NCBI GenBank assembly: GCA_024234855.1
Contig: JACKNN010000006.1
Location: 62,001 to 126,000, forward strand
Direction: 5' to 3'
DNA: 64,000 nt
DNA from: Pseudomonadales bacterium
Lineage (GTDB): Bacteria > Pseudomonadota > Gammaproteobacteria > Pseudomonadales > Halieaceae
The position numbers and the translations under genes are program-made. The notes under the pieces were generated by a model. That model saw only the letters and a list, made by a program, of their open reading frames with translations, made no database searches and had not been told where the DNA came from. The stretch's first letter is position 1. Every line of letters begins with the position of its first letter. This document shows positions 41,872 to 50,595 of the stretch, piece after piece.

Positions 41872-42906
41872 CTACGGAACTGCAGCGCGTTGCAACATCG
41901 GCACCCGGCACAGGCCGAGAATGAGGTCTTCCAGGTTATCCCAGGGCCTGCCACCGGCAAAGCCCTTGATACTGCCATCCACCGTTATCGCCTGCTGCAG
42001 TAACTGTGCCATGGACTCCGGGTTGTGGCGGGCCAGGGCCGACTGCATGAGGGGAATGCGGTTCTGCCACACCCTGCGGGCATTCAATGCCTGCAGTACG
42101 CCCTGGCCGTTGCGACAATCCTGTTGCACTTCGTGCAGGGTGCGGATCTCCCGGGCCAGCGACCACAGCACCACGGTGGGCTCGGTGCCCTCACCGCGCA
42201 GGCCCTGCAGCATGTGCAGGCTGGCGGCAGCGTCGCCCTTGAGGGCCTTGTCAGCCAGCTCGAACACGTTGTAGCGGGCGTTGTCCGATACCGAATCGAG
42301 CACAGCGCGCGTGTCGATCCGGGTGTCTTTCACCAGCAACTTGAGTTTCTCCACTTCCTGCACGGCAGCGAGCAGGTTGCCTTCCACCCGGTCGCAGAGC
42401 AACTGCAGGGCCTCGTCGTCGATGCTCAGGCCGGCAGCGGCCACCCGCTGGCGCAGCCAGCCGGGCAGGCTGCGCGCGTCCACCGGCCATACCTGGACGA
42501 CGGCGCCGGCTTTATCCAGGGCTTTGAACCATTTGCTGCTGGTGGACTGCTTGTCGATCCTGCCCGCCACTACCAGCAGCACATCTTCGCTGCCGGCGAT
42601 CTCCAGGTATTCGCACAGGGCTTTACTGCCGTCCGCCCCGGGTTTGCCGCTGGGCAGTCGCAGTTCAACCAGCTTGCGCTCGGCGAACAGGGACATGCTG
42701 CTGGCGCTGTGCAGTATTTCCTGCCAGTCGAAATGGTTGCCGCTGGCGTCGATGACCTCGCGATCGGCGCATCCCTGCGCCCGTGCCTCGCGCCTGACAT
42801 TGTCGCAGCATTCCTGCAATTGCAGGGGTTCGTCGCCGCTGACCAGGTATACCGGGAGCAGTTGGCGTTTTAACTGCGCAGCGAGTTGATCGGGGGAGAC
42901 TCGCAT
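41872..42906 (-). CDS. holA: DNA polymerase III subunit delta
   Basis: A 344-residue protein matching HolA: LLPVYLVSGDEPLQLQEC at the N-terminus, DVLLVVAGRIDKQSTSSKWFKAL (the AAA+-like domain without Walker function), and VDARSLPGWLRQRVAAAGLSI. Delta is the wrench of the clamp loader that opens the beta clamp. It overlaps lptE by one base and follows leuS-lptE, the conserved gammaproteobacterial order leuS-lptE-holA. Confidence 0.95.
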   Translation of the reverse strand: MRVSPDQLAAQLKRQLLPVYLVSGDEPLQLQECCDNVRREARAQGCADREVIDASGNHFDWQEILHSASSMSLFAERKLVELRLPSGKPGADGSKALCEYLEIAGSEDVLLVVAGRIDKQSTSSKWFKALDKAGAVVQVWPVDARSLPGWLRQRVAAAGLSIDDEALQLLCDRVEGNLLAAVQEVEKLKLLVKDTRIDTRAVLDSVSDNARYNVFELADKALKGDAAASLHMLQGLRGEGTEPTVVLWSLAREIRTLHEVQQDCRNGQGVLQALNARRVWQNRIPLMQSALARHNPESMAQLLQQAITVDGSIKGFAGGRPWDNLEDLILGLCRVPMLQRAAVP

Positions 42907-43445
42907 CAGGGCTTGCTGGCAGCGAAGAAACCGATGCGCCGGACGATCTGCTGGGCCAGTTCAGTGCGCATTTCAGATTTGAGAATACGCAATTCCTCGC
43001 CCTTGCCCATGGCGTTGCGCGGGTCGTTCTCCATTTGCCTGATGATGGAGGCGTTGGTATCCGGCATCACCTCTTTGCCGCTGGCATCCAGCACCGAGAA
43101 GGTCGTCTGCATGGTAATTTCGAGCTGTGAGACCCGGGCTTCCTTGTTGAGCGACAGGTTGGTCTGGCTGAATCGTTCAGGGCCCAGCACCAGTGAATAG
43201 TCGGCGTCGGCCCTGGCTGTCCACTGGACGTCGTTGGTAGTGAACACCGTTCGCACCGCCTGGCTGAATTCGCCGTTGGGGTTGCCCGTGATCAGGTACA
43301 TTTTTTTCCAGTCCTCGGGCAGCGCGGCGCTGCCGGCGCCGGTGCCGCGCAGCTGGAAACCGCAGGCCGCCAGCAGGCAGACAATGGCCAGGATGAGGGT
43401 GTAGCTGGCGAGGCGCCGTCGCATGGCAGGTATCCGGGTGGGCAT
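42906..43445 (-). CDS. lptE: LPS-assembly lipoprotein LptE
   Basis: A 179-residue lipoprotein with signal YTLILAIVCLLAACGFQLRG; the lipobox LAAC is followed by the hallmark GFQLRG. LptE plugs the LptD barrel and is needed for LPS transport to the outer leaflet. It starts in the leuS stop (TGATG) and its own stop overlaps holA. A second in-frame ATG (MRRRLAS) seven codons on gives a more typical signal peptide length. Confidence 0.95.
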   Translation of the reverse strand: MPTRIPAMRRRLASYTLILAIVCLLAACGFQLRGTGAGSAALPEDWKKMYLITGNPNGEFSQAVRTVFTTNDVQWTARADADYSLVLGPERFSQTNLSLNKEARVSQLEITMQTTFSVLDASGKEVMPDTNASIIRQMENDPRNAMGKGEELRILKSEMRTELAQQIVRRIGFFAASKP

Positions 43446-45922
43446 CAGTTGGCCACAATATTAACTAATTTGCCCGGCACCACAATGACCTTGCGCACGG
43501 TGACGTCCTCAAGGAAACGCGCGACATTGGGTTGTTGCATGGCCAGGGCCTCCACGGCGGCCTTGTCGGCGCCCGCGGCCACGCTCATCCTGGCCCTCAC
43601 CTTGCCGTTGACCTGTACCACCAGCTCGATACTGTCCCGCTCCAGCGCGGTCTCATCCACCGTGGGCCAGGGGGCGTTCATGACATCGCCCGCGCCGCCC
43701 AGTAACTGCCACAGATGGTGGCAGATGTGCGGCACGATCGGGCACAGCATGAGCACAACCACACGCAGCGCCTCGTCTGCGAGTGCCCGGTTTTGCGGGT
43801 TGGCCTCATCGAGTTTGCCCACCTCATTGCACAGCTCCATCACCGCGGCGATGGCGGTATTGAAGGTCTGGCGGCGGCCGAAATCATCGCTGACCTTGGC
43901 GATGGTCTCGTGGGTTTTGCGGCGCAGGGCTTTCTGCTGACCATCCAGCGTCGCGGTATCGAGTGGCGGTGCGGCGGATTCCAGCCGCCGCGCTACCAGC
44001 TTCCACAGGCGCTTGAGGAAGCGGTTGGCACCCTCAACGCCGGAATCAGACCATTCCAGCGATTGTTCCGGCGGCGCGGCGAACATGCTGAACAGGCGCA
44101 CGGTGTCGGCGCCGTAGCTGTCGATCAGCGACTGGGGATCAACCGTGTTGCCCTTGGACTTGGACATCTTGCTGCCGTCCTTGAGCACCATGCCCTGGGT
44201 CAGCAGGCGGGTGAAAGGTTCATCGGAGTGAACCAGGCCCTCGTCGCGCATCAGCTTGTGAAAAAAACGGGCGTACAGCAGGTGCAGGATGGCGTGTTCG
44301 ATGCCGCCCACATACTGGTCTACCGGCGCCCAGTAATCCGCCTCGGCGTCCAGCATGGCGTTGTCGTTGCGGGCGCTGGCATAGCGCGCGTAGTACCAGG
44401 ACGACTCCATAAAGGTATCGAAGGTGTCGGTTTCGCGGGTGGCGGGGCCGCCGCAGCCGGGGCATGTGGTCTGGTAGAACCCGGGCATCTTCTTGATCGG
44501 CGAGCCCACGCCCTCGAACGCCACATCGGTGGGCAGGATCACCGGCAGGTCCTGGGCCGGCACGGCCACCGTGCCGCAGCTGGCGCAATTGATAATGGGA
44601 ATGGGCGCGCCCCAGTAGCGCTGGCGCGAGACGCCCCAGTCGCGCAGGCGATAGTTGGTGGTGCGCTCGCCCTTGCCCTGGGCTTCCAGGCGGTCGGCGA
44701 TGGCGTTGAACGCGCCCGTGAAGTCGAGCTGGTCGAATTCGCCGGAATTAACTGTCACGATCCCGTCCTTGTCGGCGTACCAGTCCTGCCAGCGGGCAGT
44801 ATCGTAGGTGTGGTCGCCCTCACTCCTGGCAATGACCTGCACAACAGGCAGGCCGTACTTACAGGCAAACTCGTGATCGCGCTCGTCGTGGCCGGGTACC
44901 GACATCACGGCGCCGGAGCCGTAGGACATGAGCACGAAGTTGGCCACCCAGATGGGCAGCTCGGCCCCGGTGAGGGGGTGAATGGCACTCATGCCAGTGG
45001 CCATGCCCAGTTTTTCCATGGTGGCCAGTTCGGCTTCGGCCACCTTGCCCCGGCTCTGCTCCTCAATGAAGGCTGCCAGCGCCGCGTTATCCTGCGCCGC
45101 CTGGCGGGCCACGGGGTGCTGGGGCGCCACCGCCACATAGGTCGCGCCCATCAGGGTGTCCGGCCGCGTGGTGTAGACCTCCAGCGAGTGCTCGCCGGTA
45201 GTGAGCGCGGAGGCCAGGCCAAAGCGCAGGTTGACCCCTTCCGAGCGGCCGATCCAGTTGCGCTGCATGGTGCGCACCTGTTCCGGCCAGTGTTCCAGCT
45301 TGTCGATGTCCGAGAGCAACTCCTCGGCGTAGGCCGTGATGCGGATAAACCACTGGTCGATTTCCCGTCGCTCGACCGGGTTGTCACAGCGCCAGCAACA
45401 GCCGTCCACTACCTGTTCGTTGGCCAGCACGGTCTGGTCGGACTCGCACCAGTTAACCTCGGCCTTTTTCCGGTAGGCCAGGCCTTTTTCAAACAGGCGG
45501 GTGAAGAACCACTGCTCCCAGCGATAGTACCTGGGGTCGCAGGTAGCGATCTCCCGGTCCCAGTCGTAGGCAAAGCCCAGTCGTTGCAGTTGGGTGCGCA
45601 TGTAGTCAATATTCTGTGCGGTCCACTTCGCCGGCGGCACATTGTTCTGGATGGCGGCGTTTTCCGCCGGCAGGCCGAAGGCGTCCCAGCCCATGGGCTG
45701 CAGCACGTTCTTGCCGAGCATGCGCTGGTAGCGGGCGATGACATCGGCAATGGTGTAGTTGCGCACATGTCCCATGTGCAGTTTGCCGCTGGGGTAGGGG
45801 AACATGGCCAGGCAGTAGAATTTTTCCCGGCCGTCGTCCTGTTTTACGGCGAAACTTTTGTTCGCCAGCCAGTGCTGCCGGGCGGCCTGTTCGAGTTCCT
45901 GCGGTTTGTAGTGCTCATCCAT
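43445..45922 (-). CDS. leuS: Leucyl-tRNA synthetase
   Basis: An 825-residue class Ia synthetase. The start is at the ATG at 45922, with an alternative GTG one codon upstream. The HIGH motif is PYPSGKLHMGH, the KMSKS motif is GSKMSKSKGN, a zinc-type cluster appears in CASCGT and CPGCG, and the CP1 editing domain holds TTRPDTLMGATY. It charges tRNA-Leu. The gene heads the leuS-lptE-holA operon. Confidence 0.97.
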   Translation of the reverse strand: MDEHYKPQELEQAARQHWLANKSFAVKQDDGREKFYCLAMFPYPSGKLHMGHVRNYTIADVIARYQRMLGKNVLQPMGWDAFGLPAENAAIQNNVPPAKWTAQNIDYMRTQLQRLGFAYDWDREIATCDPRYYRWEQWFFTRLFEKGLAYRKKAEVNWCESDQTVLANEQVVDGCCWRCDNPVERREIDQWFIRITAYAEELLSDIDKLEHWPEQVRTMQRNWIGRSEGVNLRFGLASALTTGEHSLEVYTTRPDTLMGATYVAVAPQHPVARQAAQDNAALAAFIEEQSRGKVAEAELATMEKLGMATGMSAIHPLTGAELPIWVANFVLMSYGSGAVMSVPGHDERDHEFACKYGLPVVQVIARSEGDHTYDTARWQDWYADKDGIVTVNSGEFDQLDFTGAFNAIADRLEAQGKGERTTNYRLRDWGVSRQRYWGAPIPIINCASCGTVAVPAQDLPVILPTDVAFEGVGSPIKKMPGFYQTTCPGCGGPATRETDTFDTFMESSWYYARYASARNDNAMLDAEADYWAPVDQYVGGIEHAILHLLYARFFHKLMRDEGLVHSDEPFTRLLTQGMVLKDGSKMSKSKGNTVDPQSLIDSYGADTVRLFSMFAAPPEQSLEWSDSGVEGANRFLKRLWKLVARRLESAAPPLDTATLDGQQKALRRKTHETIAKVSDDFGRRQTFNTAIAAVMELCNEVGKLDEANPQNRALADEALRVVVLMLCPIVPHICHHLWQLLGGAGDVMNAPWPTVDETALERDSIELVVQVNGKVRARMSVAAGADKAAVEALAMQQPNVARFLEDVTVRKVIVVPGKLVNIVAN

Positions 45923-46244
45923 CACGGCGTTCAGTTTTCGTCCTTAACTGTGCGGTAACAAGCGGGCGCAGCCCCTGTGGTACATGGGTTTTGCTGGGGA
46001 AATGGCGCCGGCGCGAAGAAGCGCGGATTCTATCAGTAATCGGGTTTGGCTGCGACGATTGAGCGCGATCCCGGGCCGCTTTCCGCTCCGATAAGCCCTG
46101 GCGCTGTCATCGCCAGGCCACCTCGCGCGAATCGTGGATGTGGCAGGTGCCCTTCTGGCCCCGAAAAATATAACTATCAGCCCCACCCCGGAAAACTTGA
46201 CCCAAATCGTGGCGCAATCAGGAAATGCGGTCCAAGCTTGCAAA
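45923..46244. other. Divergent regulatory gap between leuS and the hemerythrin gene
   Basis: A 322-bp stretch without a convincing gene. TTGACC at 46196 followed after 17 bases by AGGAAA is a weak promoter candidate for the rightward gene. An AT-rich patch AAAAATATAACTAT at about 46163 is another possible promoter element. No operator is recognised. Confidence 0.4.
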
Positions 46245-46610
46245 ATGCGAAAAACCAGCGACATCATCTGGCAGGACGCCCAGCACCAGGGCCTGTTCGA
46301 GATTCTGGACCTGCTCAATGAACCGACCGCGGATCGGGAGGTGTTGCGCAGGCTGGAGGCCTATACCGAATACCACTTCGCGCTGGAAGAGCAGTACATG
46401 ACCAAGCTGGACTATCCCGGACGGGAAGCGCATGAGCAATCCCACGCGCAGTTTCGCCAGGAAATATCCCAGCTGGTGCAATCAGACCAGCAGCTCGATG
46501 CCCAGTTCCGGGAGATCATCAGCACCTTCCTGACCGAGTGGCTCACCCGCCATGTCTTCGGTATAGACAAGGAATTGGAAGAGTTCATCCTGCGTTCGCC
46601 GGCCAAGTAA
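46245..46610 (+). CDS. Bacteriohemerythrin
   Basis: A 121-residue single-domain hemerythrin from the ATG at 46245. The di-iron ligands are visible in order: WQDAQHQGLF (His), YHFALEEQYM (His, Glu), AHEQSHAQF (two His) and WLTRHVFGIDKEL (His, Asp). Such proteins bind oxygen at a non-haem di-iron site and store or sense it. The N-terminus is short compared with relatives that begin about 10 residues earlier. It converges on lnt. Confidence 0.9.
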   Translation: MRKTSDIIWQDAQHQGLFEILDLLNEPTADREVLRRLEAYTEYHFALEEQYMTKLDYPGREAHEQSHAQFRQEISQLVQSDQQLDAQFREIISTFLTEWLTRHVFGIDKELEEFILRSPAK

Positions 46611-46635
46611 ACAGGCGGCATGCGAGATACGCGGC

Positions 46636-48153
46636 CTAGTCCTTCTCCCGCCAGAAACCCAGGTACATCAGAAACATCAGCAGCAGTGAGAAGCCACAGC
46701 CGGCGATCACCGGGGCGACGCCGAAGCTGCCGAAAGGCGTTTTGCCCAGCATGACTTCTGCTTCCCCGGTCAGGGTTGCTTCCACGAACTGATCAGTGCG
46801 GGCGACGATCCGGCCGCGGTGATCAATGATGGCCGATACGCCGTTGTTGGTGCCGCGAAGCATGTAGCGGCCGTTTTCCAATGCCCGCATCTGGGCCATC
46901 TGCAGGTGCTGCAACGGCCCTATCGACCTGCCGAACCAGCTGTCGTTGCTGATGGTCAGCAGCAGGTCGCTGTGGCGGGCACTGCGTGCCACCAGTTCGG
47001 GGTAGACCACTTCGTAACAGAGGAAGGGTGCCACCCGGTAGGCACCGGCGCGCAACGGCGCCTGGTCTGCCGGCCCCGAGCTAAAGGCGGACATGGGCAG
47101 GTCGAAGAAGGCGATCAGGCCGCGCAACTGGTCTTCCAGGGGAACGTACTCGCCGAAGGGCACGAGATGCTGCTTGTGGTAGACGCCGTCGCCCTGGCCG
47201 AGGGCGATCACGCTGTTGAAATAACCCTCGCCCTGGTCCGCCTTGTAGGGCGCGCCGACAAACAGAGTGGTTTCACTGGCGGCGGCGCGCTCGGCTATCG
47301 GGTCGAGAAAGTCCCGGGCGCGTTGGTAGAAATTGGGGATAGCCGCCTCCGGCCAGACCAGGATGTCGGCGCCGTAGTGCGGTTCGCTGGCCTCGCGCAA
47401 CTGGCGCAGGATGGGCTGGTACCAGGCCCTGTCCCATTTGTGTTCCTGGGGAACATTGGGTTGGTAGAGAACGACTGACAGCGGTTTTTCGCTGCCCTTG
47501 ACCACCCACTCTATGGGCTTGAGTACCGCGCCGCCGGCCCACAGGGTGATAACGATGACGGCATAAGTGCTGCACGCAACCGCCTGGCGGCTGCGCCAGG
47601 CCAGGAACAGGCAGATGCCGGTCATGGCGCAGATGAAGGACAGCCCGTACACGCCGACTATCGGGGCCCAGCCTGCAATTGGCGTGTCGAGGTGGGCGTA
47701 GCCCAGGTAAAGCCAGGGGAAACCCGTGAACAGCCAGCTGCGCAGCCATTCCGACAACACCCAGGTTACCGGGAAGCCCATCAACATGCCACCGGGGAGG
47801 GCGCGTACGAAGCGCACGTAGAACCAGCCGAAGGATGCCTGGAACAGCGCGGCGAGTCCGGCGCAGAAGATGATGATGAGAAAGCCGGCCAGCACCGGGC
47901 CGGCACCGCCGTAATCGTGGATGCTGACGTAAACCCAGGACACCCCGGTGCCGAACATGCCGACGCCGAACAGCCAGCTGCGCCAGACACCTTCGCGCAC
48001 ACTGCAGGTGCACAACAGGTAGGCGTAGAGCGCACAGCTGATAATGCCGGCCGGCCACAGGTCGAAGGGTGCCAGGGACAGGGTGACCAGCGCCCCCGCG
48101 AATGGGGCGAGAATCAGTACGAGCAGCGGGTGCAGGCCAGGTTCGGTCTTCAT
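46636..48153 (-). CDS. lnt: Apolipoprotein N-acyltransferase
   Basis: A 505-residue inner-membrane enzyme with about seven helices in the first 210 residues and a nitrilase-like periplasmic domain. The catalytic triad is seen as Glu in VWPEAAIPN, Lys in YHKQHLVPFGEYVP and Cys in PFLCYEVVYPEL. It adds the third acyl chain to lipoproteins, such as the several encoded in this window. It is the last gene of the miaB-ybeZ-ybeY-corC-lnt series, 14 bp after corC. Confidence 0.96.
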   Translation of the reverse strand: MKTEPGLHPLLVLILAPFAGALVTLSLAPFDLWPAGIISCALYAYLLCTCSVREGVWRSWLFGVGMFGTGVSWVYVSIHDYGGAGPVLAGFLIIIFCAGLAALFQASFGWFYVRFVRALPGGMLMGFPVTWVLSEWLRSWLFTGFPWLYLGYAHLDTPIAGWAPIVGVYGLSFICAMTGICLFLAWRSRQAVACSTYAVIVITLWAGGAVLKPIEWVVKGSEKPLSVVLYQPNVPQEHKWDRAWYQPILRQLREASEPHYGADILVWPEAAIPNFYQRARDFLDPIAERAAASETTLFVGAPYKADQGEGYFNSVIALGQGDGVYHKQHLVPFGEYVPLEDQLRGLIAFFDLPMSAFSSGPADQAPLRAGAYRVAPFLCYEVVYPELVARSARHSDLLLTISNDSWFGRSIGPLQHLQMAQMRALENGRYMLRGTNNGVSAIIDHRGRIVARTDQFVEATLTGEAEVMLGKTPFGSFGVAPVIAGCGFSLLLMFLMYLGFWREKD

Positions 48154-48167
48154 GGGCTGACGCCGGC

Positions 48168-49013
48168 TCAGTTTTGCAGCGGCCGCATGCGCAGGCTGTG
48201 AATTTTGCGCTGGTCGGCGTTGATCACCTGGAACTCGAATTTATCAATGGTGGCGGTTTCGTTGCGGGTGGGCATATGGCCCAGGGCCTGGATGACCAGG
48301 CCGCCTATGGTATCGAAATCGTCATCGCTGAAGCTGGTACCGAAATACTCATTGAAATCCTCGATCGGTGTCAACGCCTTGATGAAGTAGTCATCTTCGG
48401 TGATTTTGCGGATGAAATGATCGGTCTCCGCATCGGTCTCATCCTCGATATCGCCGACGATTTCTTCCAGCACATCCTCGATGGTTACCAGACCGGCGAC
48501 GCCGCCGTATTCATCGATGACAATCGCCATGTGGTTGCGGTTCTCGCGAAACTCCCGCAGCAGTACGTTGAGGCGCTTGCTCTCGGGGACTACCACCGAG
48601 GGCCGCAACAGTTCGCGAATATTGAACTCGCTCTGGTCCTTGTTGAGGATCTGGGGCAGCAGGTCCTTGGCCAGCAGGATGCCGTAGATATCGTCCAGGC
48701 TGTCGCCGACCACCGGGTAGCGGGAGTGGGCCGTGCGCACGATATGCGGCAGGATCTCCTCCAGCGAGGAGTCGGCCTTGATCACCACCATCTGGGTGCG
48801 CGGGATCATAATGTCCCGGGCCTGCATGTCGATGACTTCCATCGCGCCCTCCATGATGCTGCGGGCGTCTCTGTCGATGATTTCCTTGTCGACAGCCAGG
48901 GCCAGCACATCCTGCAGATCCTGGCGATTGCGCGGCTCCGAGGAAAACAGGACGGCAAAACGGTTGATCCAGGATTTCTCGCCCGAATCGTTGCCTGATC
49001 GGTCGTCGCTCAT
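48168..49013 (-). CDS. corC: CorC-type CBS-domain protein
   Basis: A 281-residue soluble protein with two CBS domains (MIPRTQMVVIKADSSLEEIL and the later VVPESKRLNVLLREFR...DEYGGVAGLVTIEDVLEEIVG) and a C-terminal CorC/HlyC transporter-associated domain (FDTIGGLVIQALGH). It is related to magnesium/cobalt efflux, and adenosine ligands bind the CBS pair. It overlaps ybeY by four bases (ATGA). Its position between ybeY and lnt is the conserved one. Confidence 0.95.
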   Translation of the reverse strand: MSDDRSGNDSGEKSWINRFAVLFSSEPRNRQDLQDVLALAVDKEIIDRDARSIMEGAMEVIDMQARDIMIPRTQMVVIKADSSLEEILPHIVRTAHSRYPVVGDSLDDIYGILLAKDLLPQILNKDQSEFNIRELLRPSVVVPESKRLNVLLREFRENRNHMAIVIDEYGGVAGLVTIEDVLEEIVGDIEDETDAETDHFIRKITEDDYFIKALTPIEDFNEYFGTSFSDDDFDTIGGLVIQALGHMPTRNETATIDKFEFQVINADQRKIHSLRMRPLQN

Positions 49014-49492
49014 GCCAGCGAATTCTCCTGAGGTGGGTTGGCCTGGTAGGGGCAGGGGTAGTCCAGGGCGGCCAGGATGCCGCTTTCAAGGGTTTCCATC
49101 GCCATAGCTTCATTTTCTTCGATATGGTCGTAACCCAGCAGGTGCAGGGTGCCGTGTACGGCCATGTGCGCCCAGTGGGCGGCCAGGGACTTGTGCTGCG
49201 CCAACGCCTCTGCGCGCACCACGGGAACGCAGATCACAATATCGCCGAGCAGGGGCAAATCGAGTTCCGGCGGCAGGTCGGCGGGAAAGGAGAGGACGTT
49301 GGTAGGGCCGTTTTTGCCGCGATACGCCTGGTTCAGGTCGGCCATCTCCCGGGTATCGACCAGGCGCACACTGATCTCGGTATCTGCTCTGGTATGCCGA
49401 CTGGCCAGGGCGGCCGCTATCCAGCGCCGTAAGTCATCCTCGTCAGGCACCGGCTCAGCACTGGCGCACTGGATGTCGACGGTCAGGTTCAT
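49010..49492 (-). CDS. ybeY: Endoribonuclease YbeY
   Basis: A 160-residue protein with the zinc site HMAVHGTLHLLGYDH, three His ligands in the H-x3-H-x5-H pattern, and NVLSFPADLP upstream. YbeY acts in 16S rRNA 3'-end maturation and ribosome quality control. It overlaps ybeZ by four bases and corC by four, so the three are translationally coupled. Confidence 0.96.
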   Translation of the reverse strand: MNLTVDIQCASAEPVPDEDDLRRWIAAALASRHTRADTEISVRLVDTREMADLNQAYRGKNGPTNVLSFPADLPPELDLPLLGDIVICVPVVRAEALAQHKSLAAHWAHMAVHGTLHLLGYDHIEENEAMAMETLESGILAALDYPCPYQANPPQENSLA

Positions 49493-50550
49493 CGCCGGGT
49501 CCGGTCCAGTGGAGTGGCCCTGTCTTCATGGCTGTCGTAGGCCTCGACAATGCGCTGTACCAGCGGGTGGCGCACGACGTCCTTGCTGCCGAAATAGGTG
49601 AAGCCGATCCCCTCGACGCCGGCCAGCACATTGCTCGCGTGGGTGAGCCCCGAGGGCGAGCCCTTGGGCAGGTCGATCTGGGTGGCATCCCCGGTAATCA
49701 CCGCGGTGGACCCGAAGCCGATCCGGGTGAGGAACATTTTCATCTGTTCCCGGGTGGTGTTCTGCGCCTCATCCAGGATGATAAAGGAATTGTTGAGGGT
49801 GCGGCCGCGCATGAAGGCCAGCGGCGCGACCTCGATGATGTGGCGCTCGATGTATTTGTTGACCGTCTCAAAGCCCAGCATCTCGTACAGGGCGTCGTAC
49901 AGCGGTCGCAGGTAGGGGTCAATCTTCTGGCTCAGGTCACCCGGGAGGAAGCCCAGCTTTTCCCCGGCCTCCACTGCCGGTCGCACCAGCAGGATGCGGC
50001 GCACCCGGTCCTCGAGCAGGGCCTCCACTGCGCAGGCCACCGCGAGGTAGGTTTTACCCGTACCCGCGGGCCCTATGCCGAAGTTGATGTCACACTGCCC
50101 TATGGTGCGCACGTAACCCTGCTGGTTGCCGCCGCGGGGCTTGATGGGCGCGCGCCGGGTCCGGATCACCCGGATGGCCTGCACCGACGGGTCGGTGTCA
50201 GCATCCGGTTCCACCAGTTGCTCCAGTTCGGAGTGCTGCAACTGCAGGTGCAGGGATTCCTGCGTCAGTTCGACGCCCCGGCAGATATCTGCATACAAAT
50301 GGGTGATCAGGCGCGCCGCCGCCGCCACGTCGTCGGCCTCGCCTGCCAGCAGGAACTGGTTGCCGCGGGCGCTGATGGCGAGGCCGAAACGACGCTCCAT
50401 CTGGCGCAGGTGGCTGTCGAACTGGCCGCACAGCGCGGCCAGGTGGCGAGCGTCATCGGGTTCCAGGGTGAGGCTTTGCTGTGTCGAGGGCACCGGGGGT
50501 GCCGACGGTATCTGGGGGGAGTCGCTAGTCAAAATAATGGCTGGCCACAA
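49489..50550 (-). CDS. ybeZ: PhoH-family ATPase YbeZ
   Basis: A PhoH-like protein of up to 353 residues. Walker A is GPAGTGKTYLAV, Walker B is SFIILDEAQNT, and the downstream GDATQIDLP and RHPLVQRIV are typical. A KH-like N-terminal part (MERRFGLAISARGNQFLLAGE) precedes. It works with YbeY. The start is uncertain: the TTG at 50550 gives the longest form, and another TTG at 50532 is equally possible; neither has a clear ribosome site. It is 45 bp after miaB. Confidence 0.94.
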   Translation of the reverse strand: MWPAIILTSDSPQIPSAPPVPSTQQSLTLEPDDARHLAALCGQFDSHLRQMERRFGLAISARGNQFLLAGEADDVAAAARLITHLYADICRGVELTQESLHLQLQHSELEQLVEPDADTDPSVQAIRVIRTRRAPIKPRGGNQQGYVRTIGQCDINFGIGPAGTGKTYLAVACAVEALLEDRVRRILLVRPAVEAGEKLGFLPGDLSQKIDPYLRPLYDALYEMLGFETVNKYIERHIIEVAPLAFMRGRTLNNSFIILDEAQNTTREQMKMFLTRIGFGSTAVITGDATQIDLPKGSPSGLTHASNVLAGVEGIGFTYFGSKDVVRHPLVQRIVEAYDSHEDRATPLDRTRR

Positions 50551-50595
50551 AGGGCAGTAGTAAAGAACCTAAGGATATATGGGAAATCATCCGCG

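Noticed and set aside
43715..45958. 747-codon plus-strand frame opposite leuS
   Set aside because: It mirrors leuS codon structure and has no family features; leuS on the other strand has HIGH and KMSKS motifs.
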